The translations under genes and the position numbers were made by a program. From assembly GCF_004827385.1 (NCBI RefSeq), contig NZ_SRXN01000037.1, positions 1-63,462 on the forward strand: 63,462 bases of DNA, given 5' to 3'. Shown piece by piece: positions 6,796 to 17,400 of the stretch; positions within the stretch are counted from its first letter, which is position 1; each line of letters opens with the position of its first letter. A model generated the notes under the pieces. That model did not search any database. It had not been told where the DNA came from and saw nothing but the letters and a program-made list of their open reading frames with translations. The stretch comes from Ensifer sp. MPMI2T. GTDB taxonomy: Bacteria > Pseudomonadota > Alphaproteobacteria > Rhizobiales > Rhizobiaceae.

Positions 6796-7302
6796 ATGCG
6801 CATTCGCATCTTGACTGTCCTCGCAGCGCTGTTTGCCGGCACCTGCCCATTTGCGCACGCCCAGCAGACAAAGCCGATGTCAATCGAGGTGTTTCCTTTC
6901 GAGTTGGAGGACAAGAGCGCTGGGGCAGGGATAATCCCGCCGGATGACTACGACAGGCGCTATTTGTCCGAATCGGCACAGGTAGCGAAGGACATGCTCT
7001 CAAAGTCCGGGCGTTTTTCAGTAATTGATGTGCCCGCGGGGAATGAACAGGCGGCCGCGCCGAACGGGCTGAGGAACTGCGGGGGCTGCGAGGCCCCGAT
7101 TGCCAAAGCGCACGGCGCGTCCCTTGCCTTGCTGGGTGTCGTAACACGCGTGAACCGAACAGAGCACACGATGTTCATTCGCATCCTTGACGCTGAAACC
7201 GGAAAGCAGGTTTCAGCGGGTTTTACCGATCTTCGCATGGGCGCGAACCACGCGTGGCCTCGCTCGGCGAAATGGCTGATGACAAACAGAATTTTACGGT
7301 AG
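6796..7302 (+). CDS. Secreted DUF2380/DUF3280-like protein
   Basis: It encodes 168 residues. An N-terminal signal peptide (MRIRILTVLAALFAGTCPF, cleaved after AHA) precedes a domain with IEVFPFELEDKS and DDYDRRYLSESAQVAKDMLSKSGRFSVID. Further on come NCGGCEAPIAKAHGASLALLGVV and an end in FTDLRMGANHAWPRSAKWL. This arrangement is typical of rhizobial DUF2380 proteins, thought to be periplasmic and of unknown function. A Cys pair (NCGGC) may form a disulfide. ATG 6796 is preferred because it begins the signal peptide. Confidence 0.75.
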   Translation: MRIRILTVLAALFAGTCPFAHAQQTKPMSIEVFPFELEDKSAGAGIIPPDDYDRRYLSESAQVAKDMLSKSGRFSVIDVPAGNEQAAAPNGLRNCGGCEAPIAKAHGASLALLGVVTRVNRTEHTMFIRILDAETGKQVSAGFTDLRMGANHAWPRSAKWLMTNRILR

Positions 7303-7426
7303 GGCGACGCAGCGGTTTCCTGAAGATGTCACGCTCACTGGTTCGCCAGATGGGTAACATGCAGCGGGCTCGGCAGCCGACCAAATGAACCAGCCTGCCA
7401 CGTCCTACTCGGGCATGTGATCGCTA

Positions 7427-7528
7427 CTGCATGTTTCCTTAAATCGTAGCCGATTTAAGGATAAAAACATGCAGCGATTCAAAGTGCTACAGCGTCCTTA
7501 GCGCGTCTGATAAGACGCGCGGCGCTGT
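7427..7528. repeat. RIME-like palindromic repeat (copy 1)
   Basis: There are two palindromes. The first, CTGCATGTTTCCTTAAATCG, pairs with CGATTTAAGG...CATGCAG. The second, ACAGCGTCC..GCGCGTC, pairs with GACGCGC..GCGCTGT. The joint AAAGTGCTACAGCG is shared with the other copies at 29098, 38575, 44336, 44784 and 49353. The rest of the 7303-7579 gap holds no gene. Confidence 0.85.
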
Positions 7529-7579
7529 GGTGGCAGAGCCCTCTACCAAACGCTCCGCGGGTCGCTTAAGCTTCTCCTT

Positions 7580-7786
7580 ATGGAACCTCAGAGATACGAC
7601 CTGAAAGAGGAGCCGGACGGCTCCTGGACCGTGGTCGACAAGGAAACCGGGCAAACCGCGGAGCTCAATGGCGAACGGCTGGCGCACCTCGATATTCATC
7701 TGGCGAACGAATATCTGCCGCTGTTGAAACTGAGGGACACCGTTTCCGGCCTGATCAGGAAACCCGGTGACGAGGGCTCGGCCTGA
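7580..7786 (+). CDS. Small hypothetical protein, 68 aa
   Basis: The protein begins MEPQRYDLKEEPDGSWTVVD and continues with acidic, hydrophilic sequence. DGSWTVVDKETGQTAELNG looks like a small beta-hairpin domain common in short rhizobial proteins. There is no strong ribosome site. The 3' end overlaps the convergent gene below by about 30 bp. It begins shortly after RIME copy 1. Function unknown. Confidence 0.5.
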   Translation: MEPQRYDLKEEPDGSWTVVDKETGQTAELNGERLAHLDIHLANEYLPLLKLRDTVSGLIRKPGDEGSA

Positions 7787-8003
7787 AATCGGAGAGCTGT
7801 GCCAGAAGCTGGTCGCAGGTGAATTTCTTCCTGCCCATGAGATCCAGGATGCGGCGGGCGGCCTCGTTGGCTTCCACACCATCCCTTCCGACGTTGTGCA
7901 GAGCGCACCAGACATCCAGTGCGCCGCGCATGATATCGACATCATCCGGCGAATAGGCTTGACGCACGAACCCCTCCCAAGGTGTGTACCTCAACACATT
8001 CAT
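7755..8003 (-). CDS. Small hypothetical protein, 82 aa
   Basis: From ATG 8003 it reads MNVLRYTPWEGFVRQAYSPD, then DVDIMRGALDVWCALHN and NEAARRILDLMGRKKFTCDQLLAQ. It looks like a compact helical protein with good coding character; the conserved-looking Asp/Glu and Leu pattern suggests a real gene. Two other in-frame starts lie 9-12 bases upstream. It converges on the 7580 gene with a short overlap. Function unknown. Confidence 0.55.
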   Translation of the reverse strand: MNVLRYTPWEGFVRQAYSPDDVDIMRGALDVWCALHNVGRDGVEANEAARRILDLMGRKKFTCDQLLAQLSDFRPSPRHRVS

Positions 8004-8308
8004 CAGGGGCATCATGGGGCATTTTGGGGCAAATTCAAGAAAATATTGAGGTACCCCAATAAGTCATACCATTGACGAGCCTTGCGGCTCCGTTTCGTCC
8101 CTGCGCGGCCTCTCGCAAGGCCTGCGCGGCGCACCTTCGAAGATCTGAAAGATGCGCCCCGATGCCCATTCGCGGCGTACATCCCGTCCGTCATCAAACC
8201 TTAAAACAAATCCGTATAACTCGCCTTGCGGCAAACCCGCCGGGCGCATGATGCGCCATGACCGGCCTCTTCGGCATTTTGATTTTTTTCCAAAATACGG
8301 TGTTGTTT

Positions 8309-10597
8309 ATGCGTTTATCCGTAAAGCTCCCGCTCGCAGCGGCGGGTCTGGCCGTTCTTTCCATCGCTGCAACCAGCCTTGCCAGCCTCATAGTCAGCGG
8401 CAGCATGTCCTCTCAAGCGGCAGTCGAGAAGCTCGAAGCCCTGGCGGATGCCCGGCGCAACGAATTGCGCCATTACCTGACGACGATCGAAAATGATCTG
8501 CGCAATCTGCAGGGGCAAAAAACGGTCGCGAAGGCATTGAGCGACATCAGCAGCGCGATGGCCGGGATCGGCAGCGATGCCGCAGGCGAGCTTGCGCGGC
8601 GCTACACGACGGGGAACCCCAATGCCGAGGACAAGCGGGCACTGCTTAGCTCTGCCGGAAAGGACAAATATGACGACCTGCACGGTCGCTACCATCCTTT
8701 CTTCCGGCGGTTCGCCGAGGAGCACGGTTACAGGGATGTTTTGCTTGTCAATCTCAATGGCGACGTCGTCTACACGCTGAACAAGAAAGGCGATTTCGCC
8801 GTCAATCTCCTGCAAGCGCCGTGGAAGGGCACGGGCCTTAGCCGCATCTTCGCGGCGACCGCCGAGGGCACCGACAAGAACAGCCTTGCCTTCGCTTCCT
8901 ACGAGACCTACGGCCCGCTTGGCGAAAGACCGTCGGCCTTCATTGCCATTCCGATCGCGTCCCTCGACGGTAAGATCGGCACACTCGTGCTCGAAATGCC
9001 CGACGCCATGATCGGCCAAATCGTCGGCAACACGACCGGTCTCGGTGAAACGGGCGAGACGATCCTGCTCGACGAAAACGGCCTGTTCCTGACGGACAGT
9101 GTCAGGACGAGCGGAAACGACATGCTGCGGGCGCGGGTGGAGCGACCGGCAGTCACCGAAAGCGACGCGATCGCCAGCAGCGCGCTCGCGGATTTCCGCG
9201 GTGAAGAAGCGCGGATGGCGGCGACCGCCCTCGATGCTTTCGGCACCCGGTGGACCGTCGCGGCCGTCATGACCTCCCGCGAGGCTTTCGCGGCGGTGAC
9301 GGCGTTGCGCAACTGGACATTGCGGTCCGCGCTCATGGTTCTGATTGCTGCGATTGTCACGGCAATCTGGTACTCACGCCGCCTGACGAATCCGATCTCG
9401 GCTCTGGTGAAGGATATGGATCGGCTCGCTGGCGGCGACACGGCGATCGCGTGCGTCGGCCAGGCGCGCAAAGACGAAATCGGCGACATGGCCCGCTCCG
9501 TCGTCGTCTTCCGCGATGCGGCGATCGACCGGGTGCGCCTCGAGAAGGAGGCCGAAGACACCAGGACATCGATCGAGGACGAGCGACGGGCACGCGATGT
9601 CGCGCGGATGGAGGATGCCCGTCACATCGGCGAAGCGGTCGATGAGCTGGCGGCAGGGCTCGAACGACTTTCGCACGGCGACCTGACCACCTGCATCGAC
9701 CAGCCGTTCGTCGAAGGAGTCGATCGCCTTCGGCTGGATTACAACATGTCTCTCGACCGCCTCGCGCTGACGCTCCGTGATGTAAAGACGAGGATCGCCC
9801 ACATTCATGGCGACGCCGGTGAAATGCGCGAAGCAGTGGACCAGCTTGCCAAGCGCACGGAGCATCAGGCGCTGTCGCTGGAGCAAGCGGCGGCGGCGCT
9901 AGGCACCATCACGCTTACCGTGCGACGCACCGCCGAACACGCCACCTCCGCCACGCAGATTGCGGCCGCTGCGAAGGAGAGTTCCGACAAGTCCAGCGGT
10001 GTGGTGAGCGATGCGGTTGACGCCATGGGCAGGATCGAAGCCGCCTCGCATTCGATTTCCCAGATCATCGGTACGATCAACGACATCGCCTTCCAGACCA
10101 ATCTTCTGGCGCTGAATGCCGGCGTCGAGGCTGCACGCGCCGGCGAGGCAGGCAAGGGGTTCGCGGTTGTCGCACATGAAGTGCGGGAGCTTGCCCAGAA
10201 ATCCGCCGTCGCGGCGCGTGAAATCAAAACCATCATCACCGCCGCCGCAGACGAGGTAGCGAATGGCGTGTCGCTCGTGAGGGCGGCAGGCGACGCGCTC
10301 GGCCGGATCTCCGGACAAATCCACGCCATCAACGACCAGATATCGGAGATCGCCGCCGATGCGCGCGCCCAGGTGAGCGGCCTTCAGGACGTTAACGAAA
10401 CCGTGCGCGAGCTCGACCGCGTGACGCAGCAAAACAACGCGATGGTCGAAGAAAGCACAGCAATGACGCATCGGCTTTCGAACGAGGCGTCCGGCCTCTC
10501 TGAGCTCGTCTCGCAGTTCCGCATAGCCTTCGACCAGTCCGCCGAGACCAGCAAACCCGCTGACAACAAGGTCGAATTCTTTCGCCGGCGCGCGTGA
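8309..10597 (+). CDS. Methyl-accepting chemotaxis protein
   Basis: It encodes 762 residues. TM1 is near residues 8-30, followed by a periplasmic sensor of about 300 residues with Cache-like features. TM2 (about 338-358) precedes a HAMP (NPISALVKDMDRLAGGD), then a second HAMP-like segment (LAAGLERLSHGDLT). The signalling domain has the conserved hairpin NDIAFQTNLLALNAGVEAAR at about residue 590. There is no C-terminal CheR-binding pentapeptide. ATG 8309 begins the TM1 helix; an upstream ATG at 8258 would add 17 residues. It is a chromosomal chemoreceptor not linked to che genes; the ligand is unknown. Confidence 0.92.
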   Translation: MRLSVKLPLAAAGLAVLSIAATSLASLIVSGSMSSQAAVEKLEALADARRNELRHYLTTIENDLRNLQGQKTVAKALSDISSAMAGIGSDAAGELARRYTTGNPNAEDKRALLSSAGKDKYDDLHGRYHPFFRRFAEEHGYRDVLLVNLNGDVVYTLNKKGDFAVNLLQAPWKGTGLSRIFAATAEGTDKNSLAFASYETYGPLGERPSAFIAIPIASLDGKIGTLVLEMPDAMIGQIVGNTTGLGETGETILLDENGLFLTDSVRTSGNDMLRARVERPAVTESDAIASSALADFRGEEARMAATALDAFGTRWTVAAVMTSREAFAAVTALRNWTLRSALMVLIAAIVTAIWYSRRLTNPISALVKDMDRLAGGDTAIACVGQARKDEIGDMARSVVVFRDAAIDRVRLEKEAEDTRTSIEDERRARDVARMEDARHIGEAVDELAAGLERLSHGDLTTCIDQPFVEGVDRLRLDYNMSLDRLALTLRDVKTRIAHIHGDAGEMREAVDQLAKRTEHQALSLEQAAAALGTITLTVRRTAEHATSATQIAAAAKESSDKSSGVVSDAVDAMGRIEAASHSISQIIGTINDIAFQTNLLALNAGVEAARAGEAGKGFAVVAHEVRELAQKSAVAAREIKTIITAAADEVANGVSLVRAAGDALGRISGQIHAINDQISEIAADARAQVSGLQDVNETVRELDRVTQQNNAMVEESTAMTHRLSNEASGLSELVSQFRIAFDQSAETSKPADNKVEFFRRRA

Positions 10598-10683
10598 TGG
10601 CGCGCCACAGCGACCTTAACGCAAGCTTAAGATTCTACTGCTAGATCTGACAATGCGATGATGGACAATCGCAATTCCTTCTT

Positions 10684-10711
10684 GAAACCGGCGCTTGCCG
10701 GTTTCTTTTTT
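10684..10711. terminator. Bidirectional terminator between MCP and pncB
   Basis: A perfect stem GAAACCGGC with loop GCTT and its complement is followed by T6 on the plus strand and preceded by weak A on the other. It separates two convergent genes. Confidence 0.85.
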
Positions 10712-10719
10712 GGGCGAGT

Positions 10720-12024
10720 TCAGACCTTGACGGTCTGCTCGACGAAATCCTCGGTCCCGAAGAATTTCAGATAGCGCTGCACTTCCTTGGGGTCTCCAGT
10801 CGCCTTGCGCGGGTTGTCCGATAGCTTGACCGCGGGCCGACCATTGGCTTCGCTCACCTTGCAGACAATCGATATCGGGTTGAGGCCGCTGATTTCTGTC
10901 GGCGCGCAGCCGGCGAAATCGTTGGTGAGGTTAGTTCCCCAGCCGAAACTCATGCGCACGCGGCCCTCGAAATGGCGATAGGTCTTGATAATCGTGTCGA
11001 CGTCGAGCCCGTCGGAAAAGATCAGCAGCTTTTCTCGCGGGTCGCGGCCCATCTTCTTCCACCAGCCAATGATCTTCTCCCCGCCTTCGATCGGCGGCGC
11101 GCTATCTGGTCGGAAGCCAGTCCAGTCCGCCACCCAATCCGGCGCGTCGCGCAGGAATGCTGCGGTCCCGAAGGAGTCCGGCAGCACGATCAGCAAATTG
11201 CCGCCATAGAGCTGGTTCCAATCCTGCAGGACCTTGTAGGGTGCTGCGGCGAGCTCCTTGTCGTTGCGCGCGAGCGCCGCCGCCACCATTGGCAGTTCGT
11301 GCGCATTGGTGCCGAGCGCCTCGAGATCGGTATCCATGGCAAGCAGCACGTTGCTGGAGCCGGAAAACGAGCCGCCGATCCCCTCCTTCAGCGCCTCGAC
11401 GCACCACCGCTGCCAAAGAAAGCTGTGCCGGCGGCGCGTGCCGAAATCGGAAATGCGCAGGTCGGGATATTGCCGCAGCTGCTCGACCTTCGACCACATC
11501 TTGGCCTTGGCGCGCGCATAGAGCACGTCCAACGTGAACGGGCCCAGGCCTTTCATCGCAGCGCGCGAGCGCAACTCGTTGATGATCGCCAGCGCCGGAA
11601 TCTCCCACATCGTCGTTTCGACCCAGCGACCGCGAAATATCAGTTCGAACTGGCCGTCGCGGCGCGACAACTCGTATTCGGGTAGTTGGAACTTGGCGAG
11701 CCAGGCGAGGAACTCCGGCGAAAAGATCTGCTTGCGCCCGTAGAACGTGTTACCGGCGAGCCAGATCATCTCCTTCTTACTGAAGCGCAGGGTTCGCGCG
11801 TGGTCGAGCTGGTCGCGCAATTCCTCTTCGTCGATTTCGTCGGCGAGGCGCACGGTCTTGGTGCGGTTGATCAGAGAAAAGGCTGCATCGACATTCGGAT
11901 GGAGCTTCCAGATCATCTGCAGCATCAGGAGCTTATAGAAATCCGTATCCAAAAGGCTGCGGATGATCGGATCGAGCTTCCAGGTATGGTTATAGACCCG
12001 CCGTGCGATATCGGTCTTTGGCAT
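10720..12024 (-). CDS. pncB: Nicotinate phosphoribosyltransferase
   Basis: It encodes 434 residues, the usual bacterial PncB length. It makes nicotinate mononucleotide from nicotinate and PRPP in the Preiss-Handler NAD salvage route. Family signatures are LLDTDFYKLLMLQ at the N-terminus, the phosphorylatable-His region FGTRRRHSFLWQ, GSSNVLLAMDTDLEALGT, and late glycine-rich FGWGTNLTND. It is co-directional with pncA upstream, 86 bp away, so nicotinamide deamidation and nicotinate phosphoribosylation are paired. It is cytoplasmic, and terminated by the shared hairpin at 10684. Confidence 0.97.
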   Translation of the reverse strand: MPKTDIARRVYNHTWKLDPIIRSLLDTDFYKLLMLQMIWKLHPNVDAAFSLINRTKTVRLADEIDEEELRDQLDHARTLRFSKKEMIWLAGNTFYGRKQIFSPEFLAWLAKFQLPEYELSRRDGQFELIFRGRWVETTMWEIPALAIINELRSRAAMKGLGPFTLDVLYARAKAKMWSKVEQLRQYPDLRISDFGTRRRHSFLWQRWCVEALKEGIGGSFSGSSNVLLAMDTDLEALGTNAHELPMVAAALARNDKELAAAPYKVLQDWNQLYGGNLLIVLPDSFGTAAFLRDAPDWVADWTGFRPDSAPPIEGGEKIIGWWKKMGRDPREKLLIFSDGLDVDTIIKTYRHFEGRVRMSFGWGTNLTNDFAGCAPTEISGLNPISIVCKVSEANGRPAVKLSDNPRKATGDPKEVQRYLKFFGTEDFVEQTVKV

Positions 12025-12110
12025 CTGCGACTACGCTCCTTCTGGGTCACCCTGGCACTCGGCCGAGCCTGATCGATTTCGTCATTCCGAGCGGTCCCGC
12101 TGCAGTGCGG

Positions 12111-12710
12111 CTAGACCAGCGCAACGCCCGCATCGCGCATGCGCTGCGTCATCGCCGCGAGTGATCCGTTCAGATCGATTCCACGGCAGGCGGCGAGCAC
12201 AACGGAGGTCGAAAAGCCCTGGGCGACCGCGTCAAGCGCCGAGAAGGCGACACAGAAATCGGTCGCAAGGCCGCAGAGCCTGACCTTGTCGATGCCCCGC
12301 TCGCGGAGGTAGCCGGCCAGGCCGGTTGGTGTGCGGTGGTCGTTCTCGAAAAACGCGGAATAGCTGTCAATCTCGGTCCGGAATCCTTTGCGAACCACCA
12401 ACTCTGCCGTCGCCCATTCGAGATCGGGATGAAAATCGGCGCCTGGGCTGCCCTGAACGCAATGATCGGGCCAGAGCGTCTGCTCGCCGTAAGGCATGGT
12501 GATCGTCGCAAAGGGCGCCTTGCCGGGATGGCTCGATGCGAAACTGGAGTGGCCGGCCGGGTGCCAGTCCTGCGTGAGGATGACATGGGCCGACTGCTGG
12601 ATGAGGCGATTGACGACGGGCACGATTTCGTCGCCGCCGGCAACGGCAAGGGCGCCGCCGGGGCAGAAATCGTTCTGCACATCGATGACGATCAAGGCTT
12701 CTTCAGCCAT
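12111..12710 (-). CDS. pncA: Nicotinamidase
   Basis: It encodes 199 residues. It hydrolyses nicotinamide to nicotinate and ammonia. Active-site triad residues are visible: Asp10 (VIDVQNDF), Lys108 (VVRKGF) and Cys153 (GLATDFCVAF). Metal ligands are Asp48 and His50 (TQDWHPAGH) and His83 (PDHCVQG). The gene is the first of the pncA-pncB pair. Its start is about 116 bp from the rkpU stop, on the same strand, but no functional link to capsule genes is implied. Confidence 0.97.
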   Translation of the reverse strand: MAEEALIVIDVQNDFCPGGALAVAGGDEIVPVVNRLIQQSAHVILTQDWHPAGHSSFASSHPGKAPFATITMPYGEQTLWPDHCVQGSPGADFHPDLEWATAELVVRKGFRTEIDSYSAFFENDHRTPTGLAGYLRERGIDKVRLCGLATDFCVAFSALDAVAQGFSTSVVLAACRGIDLNGSLAAMTQRMRDAGVALV

Positions 12711-12826
12711 GGGGCCCTCCTCGCGATCCGGCCGGCCGAGCCGACCATCAACAAAATCGATTTAAGCCCAAGATCAATCACAGAATTTGCTTGGCAGCAA
12801 GCAGGTTCGCTTGCCGCCGAGCTTCG

Positions 12827-14014
12827 TTAGTTCTGCAGATCGTTGAGGTTGTCCGCGAGGTTGACACCGGTATTCGCGATGCCGATTGGCCGCGCGATGA
12901 ACTCGAGGAATTTCGAAATATCGACGGAGGGATGACGCGATGCATAGATCACGTCGCGATTCTTGATCGGGAAGGTCTGGCCGACGATCAGACTATCCGG
13001 ATTGGTCATGTTGAAACGATAGACGATCGGATAGCGCCCGACACTGTCGGGCTTCATGCCCTTGCTCAGCATCGTATTGAATCGTTCCCTTCCGAGCAGG
13101 CTCATGACGATATCAGGCTCTTCGTAACGGAAGACGAAATAGCCCTTCGCATCTACGGTTCGGTCGGCGCCGCCACCCGCAAGTGCCACGGCTTCGAGCA
13201 GGTTCAGGTCATTGGCGCCGAACTCGACGCGCTGGTTTGCCCTGACCTGGCCGAGGATCGTAAACGTGCGCGGATCGCGGGTCACGAAGACCTGGTCGCC
13301 CGGCTTGACGTGAATATTTTCCGACGGGTTTTCGATGATGGATTTCAAGAGGACCGTTCCGGTCTTCTTGCCGCGCACAAGCGTGACATAGGTCTCGTAA
13401 GGCTGCGCCGACGGACCGCCGGCCTTGGCGATGACTTCGTTTATCGACTCGCTGACGAGGTTCAACGGCACGACCGACGGACGGCCGACGGCGCCGGACA
13501 CCGTGACGATGCGCGACGCCGTGGACGTGCTCGTCACGATGACATCGGGCTCCACGGCCTTCTGCTTCAGCGCTTCGAGAATTGCCTGGCGCGCCTGTTC
13601 CAGCGTCAAGCCGGCAAAGCGGACTGGACCGACATAGGGAATGGCCGCCTTACCGTCGGGCTGGACGACCAGATCGATGTTGGTCTGCTTTGATTCTGTT
13701 GTGGAAAACAGGCCGTCGCTGCCCGCCTCGAAGATCGATATTTTCAACTGGTCGCCGACGCCGATGACGACCTGGCCGACGCCGCCGCCAATGCCGAAGC
13801 GTCGGCTGAGCGTCGTCGAGACATAGTCCGAGACCAACCGTGCCGATTGACCGTCGACGTCGACGATATCAAACACGGTCGCATTCTTTCTGCCGATCTG
13901 CGCACCTGACTGGCCGGCATCCGCGACGATGTCGGTGGTCAGAGGGCCTTCTCCCGGCACGGCCTGACATCCCGCAAGCGCGGTGCAAAGCAGAAGGGCA
14001 GTCACTCGTCTCAC
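12827..14014 (-). CDS. rkpU: Polysaccharide export lipoprotein RkpU (Wza/BexD/KpsD type)
   Basis: It encodes 395 residues. A lipoprotein signal peptide ends in LAGC (Cys16), placing it at the outer membrane. A poly_export domain follows (VVIGVGDQLKISIFEAGSDG, then NIDLVVQPDGKAAIPYVG), then SLBB repeats (IVTVSGAVGRPSVVPLN; FTILGQVRANQRVEFG). These proteins form the outer-membrane channel for capsular polysaccharide. It is divergent from rkpA across a 414-bp gap, the arrangement known for the Sinorhizobium rkp-1 region. The name rests on that synteny and the domain structure. Confidence 0.9.
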   Translation of the reverse strand: MRRVTALLLCTALAGCQAVPGEGPLTTDIVADAGQSGAQIGRKNATVFDIVDVDGQSARLVSDYVSTTLSRRFGIGGGVGQVVIGVGDQLKISIFEAGSDGLFSTTESKQTNIDLVVQPDGKAAIPYVGPVRFAGLTLEQARQAILEALKQKAVEPDVIVTSTSTASRIVTVSGAVGRPSVVPLNLVSESINEVIAKAGGPSAQPYETYVTLVRGKKTGTVLLKSIIENPSENIHVKPGDQVFVTRDPRTFTILGQVRANQRVEFGANDLNLLEAVALAGGGADRTVDAKGYFVFRYEEPDIVMSLLGRERFNTMLSKGMKPDSVGRYPIVYRFNMTNPDSLIVGQTFPIKNRDVIYASRHPSVDISKFLEFIARPIGIANTGVNLADNLNDLQN

Positions 14015-14428
14015 TACTATACTCCGTATTCGGCACAGCGATGATTCTGCTTACAGATCTGCGCCGTATGTTTTCCCGGCAGGGAATCCGCCGGTCACTG
14101 CAAAGCACAATCGCCGTTTCACAACAAGCCACCTCGCCGCCGGGCAGCCAAAATATTCGGCACTGCGCCTTTCCGGTCATACCTCCTCGACAATGTTTAC
14201 GATCCGTCGCCGTAATTGTCTGGATGGGGCCCTCACGACGTGTGTATCTAAGCCTTTGGGGTTGAAAGCTAGGTACTTTGAGTTAAAAGCTCACTAATAC
14301 AGCGGGGACGGCTGGACGAATAAAATCGGGGAAAATAACAAATCGGTAATCTCACCAATTGCAATTTACGTTTGGCGCGGCAATTGGCTAGGACAATTTT
14401 AACGGCAGTTTAGAGCGTTCGATCATAC
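14015..14428. promoter_or_regulatory. Divergent rkpU-rkpA control region with an inverted repeat
   Basis: The 414-bp gap is AT-rich towards rkpA. An exact inverted repeat CCAATTGC (14355-14362) and GCAATTGG (14380-14387) lies about 42 bp before the rkpA start; each arm contains the palindrome CAATTG. It may be a regulator site or leader structure. No promoter was assigned with confidence. Confidence 0.45.
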
Positions 14429-17400
14429 ATGACTGTTGAAATCATAGGGCGTGCATGCCTCGCCCCCGGAGCAAAATCGCCTGAGGCGCTGTTTAAGATT
14501 CTTCGTCAGGGCAAATGCACCGTGTCCAGCGTCCCCTTGGACCGTTGGGATTTGGCGCGTTTTTGGCATCCCGTTATGGGCGTGCAAGGCAAGACCTATT
14601 CTTTTGCGGCGGGCGTGCTCGATCAAATCTATGAATTCGATCCCGCTGTCTTCGGCATGTCCCAGCGGGAAGCCATGTATATGGATCCGCAACAGCGTGT
14701 GCTGGTACAGCTCGCCTGGCGCGCGCTCGAGGATGCCAATATTTCCATTGCATCCCTCCATGGCGAGAATGTCGGCGTTTATGTCGGCGCGTCGAGCCTC
14801 GACCACGCCAACCTGACGGTCGAGGATCCGGCCGCGGCTGGCCCCTATTTCATGACCGGCAACACGCTGTCGATCGTCTCCAACCGCATTTCGCACATCT
14901 TCGGGTTGAGCGGACCGAGCATGACGGTGGATACCGCCTGTTCCTCTTCGCTCGTGGCGCTCGATCAGGCGATGCGGGCGCTCAATGCCGGCGAGATCGA
15001 CACTGCGATCGTCGGCGGCGTTAACATTCTTGCCCATCCCCTTCCCTTCGTCGGCTTCGCCCAGGCACGGATGCTGTCGCCGGAAGGCCTCTGCCGGGCC
15101 TATGACAATGACGGCGCCGGCTATGTCCGCGCCGAAGGCGGCGTTGTTTTCATCCTGCGCCGCTCGGACCGGGCCCGCCGCGAACGCGACCGCAGCTACG
15201 CCAGGATCGTGGCAACCGGGGTCAACTCGGCCGGTCGGACCAACGGCATTTCCCTGCCCTCGCGCGAGGCGCAGGCCAACTTGCTCAGGGCCATCTACGA
15301 AGGCAACGGCATCGACGCCAACCAGGTCGCCTTCGTCGAGGGTCACGGTACCGGCACGAAAGTGGGTGACCCGGCGGAAGTATGGTCCATCGGCACTGTC
15401 ATTGGCGCCAAGCGCAGGGCGCCGGTGCCGATCGGCTCCATCAAGTCCAATATCGGCCACACCGAACCGGCGTCCGGACTGTTCGGCATGATGAAGGCCG
15501 TTCTGGCGCTCGAACACAACTACCTGCCAGCGTCGCTGCATTTCGATACGCCGAACGAACACATCGATTTCGACGGACTGAACGTTCGCGTCACCGCCAA
15601 CCCGATCGAACTGCTGAAAGGCAAGCGTGCCCGGCTTGCCGGCATCAACTCCTTCGGCTTCGGCGGCGCCAACGCGCATGTGGTCATCAGCGACCCGGAG
15701 ACGGTGCCGGAAGAGAAAGCCGCGCCTTCGTCGGCCGGTCACGTGTTCATGGCAAGCGCCCACACTGCGTCGAGCCTCGATAACCTGTTGAGGGAGTACA
15801 AGGCGCGCTTTGCGGGTGCGTCGAAGGAAGAGACGCGCGCGATGGTTGCCGCCTCCGGCGCCAACCGCACCCATATGCGCCATCGTTTCGCGGCGCGCAG
15901 CGACCACCCCGAAGACATCGTGCGGGCGATCGCCAGCCATCTGGACCAGCCCGGCTCCGACATCGGCGAGGTGGGAGAAGCCCCGGTGAAGGATGCAAAA
16001 GTCGCGTTCGTCTTCTCGGGCAACGGTTCCCAATGGGCCGGCATGGGCGTCGAAGCCTTCCGCGAGAACCTGCACTTCCGCCAGTCCTTCACGTCCGTCA
16101 GCGCGCTCTTCAAGTTTCATGCCGACATCGTCCTGACCGATCTTCTGACGGATCCGGAACTCGACAAGAAGCTCTCGGATACGAAGATCGCGCAGCCGCT
16201 GCTTTTCGCAGTCCAGGCTGCGCTCTCCGATTCGCTGGTTGCGATGGGCATCAAGCCGGCAGCCGTCTTCGGCCACTCGGTCGGCGAGATCGCCGCTGCC
16301 TATGCGGCTGGCGCGCTGTCGCTCGTCGATGCCGTGTCGATCGTTGCCAAGCGCTCGCTGCATCAGGATCTCCTGGCGGGCCAGGGAACGATGGCAGCCG
16401 TGATGCTGGGCGAGGAAGCCGCCCAGGCATTCGCTGAGGCGCGCGGTCTCAACGAACTCTGCGTCGCAGCCGTCAACGCGCATAATTCGGTCACGATGTC
16501 CGGTCCGGCGCATGAAATTTCCGCTTTCCGCGACGCCGCGCGCAAGGCCAAAATCCCGGTCCAGATCCTCGACATCAACTATCCGTTCCACCATCCGGTC
16601 ATCGACCAGGCAAAGCAGTCCTTCCTCTCCGACATTCCGGATATCGCCCCGCGACGGACAGAGCTGACCTTCCTCTCGACCGTAACCGGCGCCGCACTCG
16701 AGGGAACGCAGCTCGACCCGGACTATTGGTGGAAGAACGTCCGCGAACCGGTCCGCTTCCAGGCCGCCGCTGAGGCGGCACTCGAACTCGGCTGCCGGCT
16801 TTTCATCGAAATTTCCCCGCGCCCGATCCTGGCATCCTATGTCAAGGAAACGATCAAGCAGGCGGCCTTCCCGGCGGCGGTCGTCCCAACATTGCTCCGC
16901 GACGTCGGCCAGAGCGGTCACGATCCGATTTCGGCGTCGATGGCGCGCGCCGTCGCGCACGGTGCGGCTGTCGACCGGCCCCGCGTCTATGGCAAGCGCA
17001 ACGCCTTCGTCCACCTGCCGGCACTGCCCTTCGAGCCGGTCGAATTGCGGCCTGCGGCTACGACCGATTCTACCGACCTTTTCGGCCGTTCCGCCCGGCC
17101 TTATCGCCTGACGGGCTGGCGCAGCGATCCGAACAGCGGCAGTTGGAAGAACCACGTCGATGCGCATCTCTTCCCGGACCTTGCCGAGCATGTCGTCGAC
17201 GGCAAGCCGATTCTGCCGGGCAGCGGCTTCATCGAGGTGGCGGTTTCCGCCGCGCAGCAATATTACGGCAGCGACGAGGTGGAGATCACCAATCTGGAGA
17301 TCGTTCGCCCGCTGGAGCTCAGCGACAGCCGCCTAATGGAACTCTCGACCATTCTGTCCCCCGAGACGGGCGACATCGAGATCCGTTCGCGCGAGCGCCT

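Noticed and set aside
7427..7528. CRISPR-like array from the many similar repeats
   Set aside because: The repeats are dispersed palindromic elements with no regular spacers.
14423..17260. 945-aa minus-strand ORF antisense to rkpA
   Set aside because: Arg/His/Gly-rich shadow typical of high-GC DNA; no domain, and the sense frame has clear ketosynthase and acyltransferase motifs.
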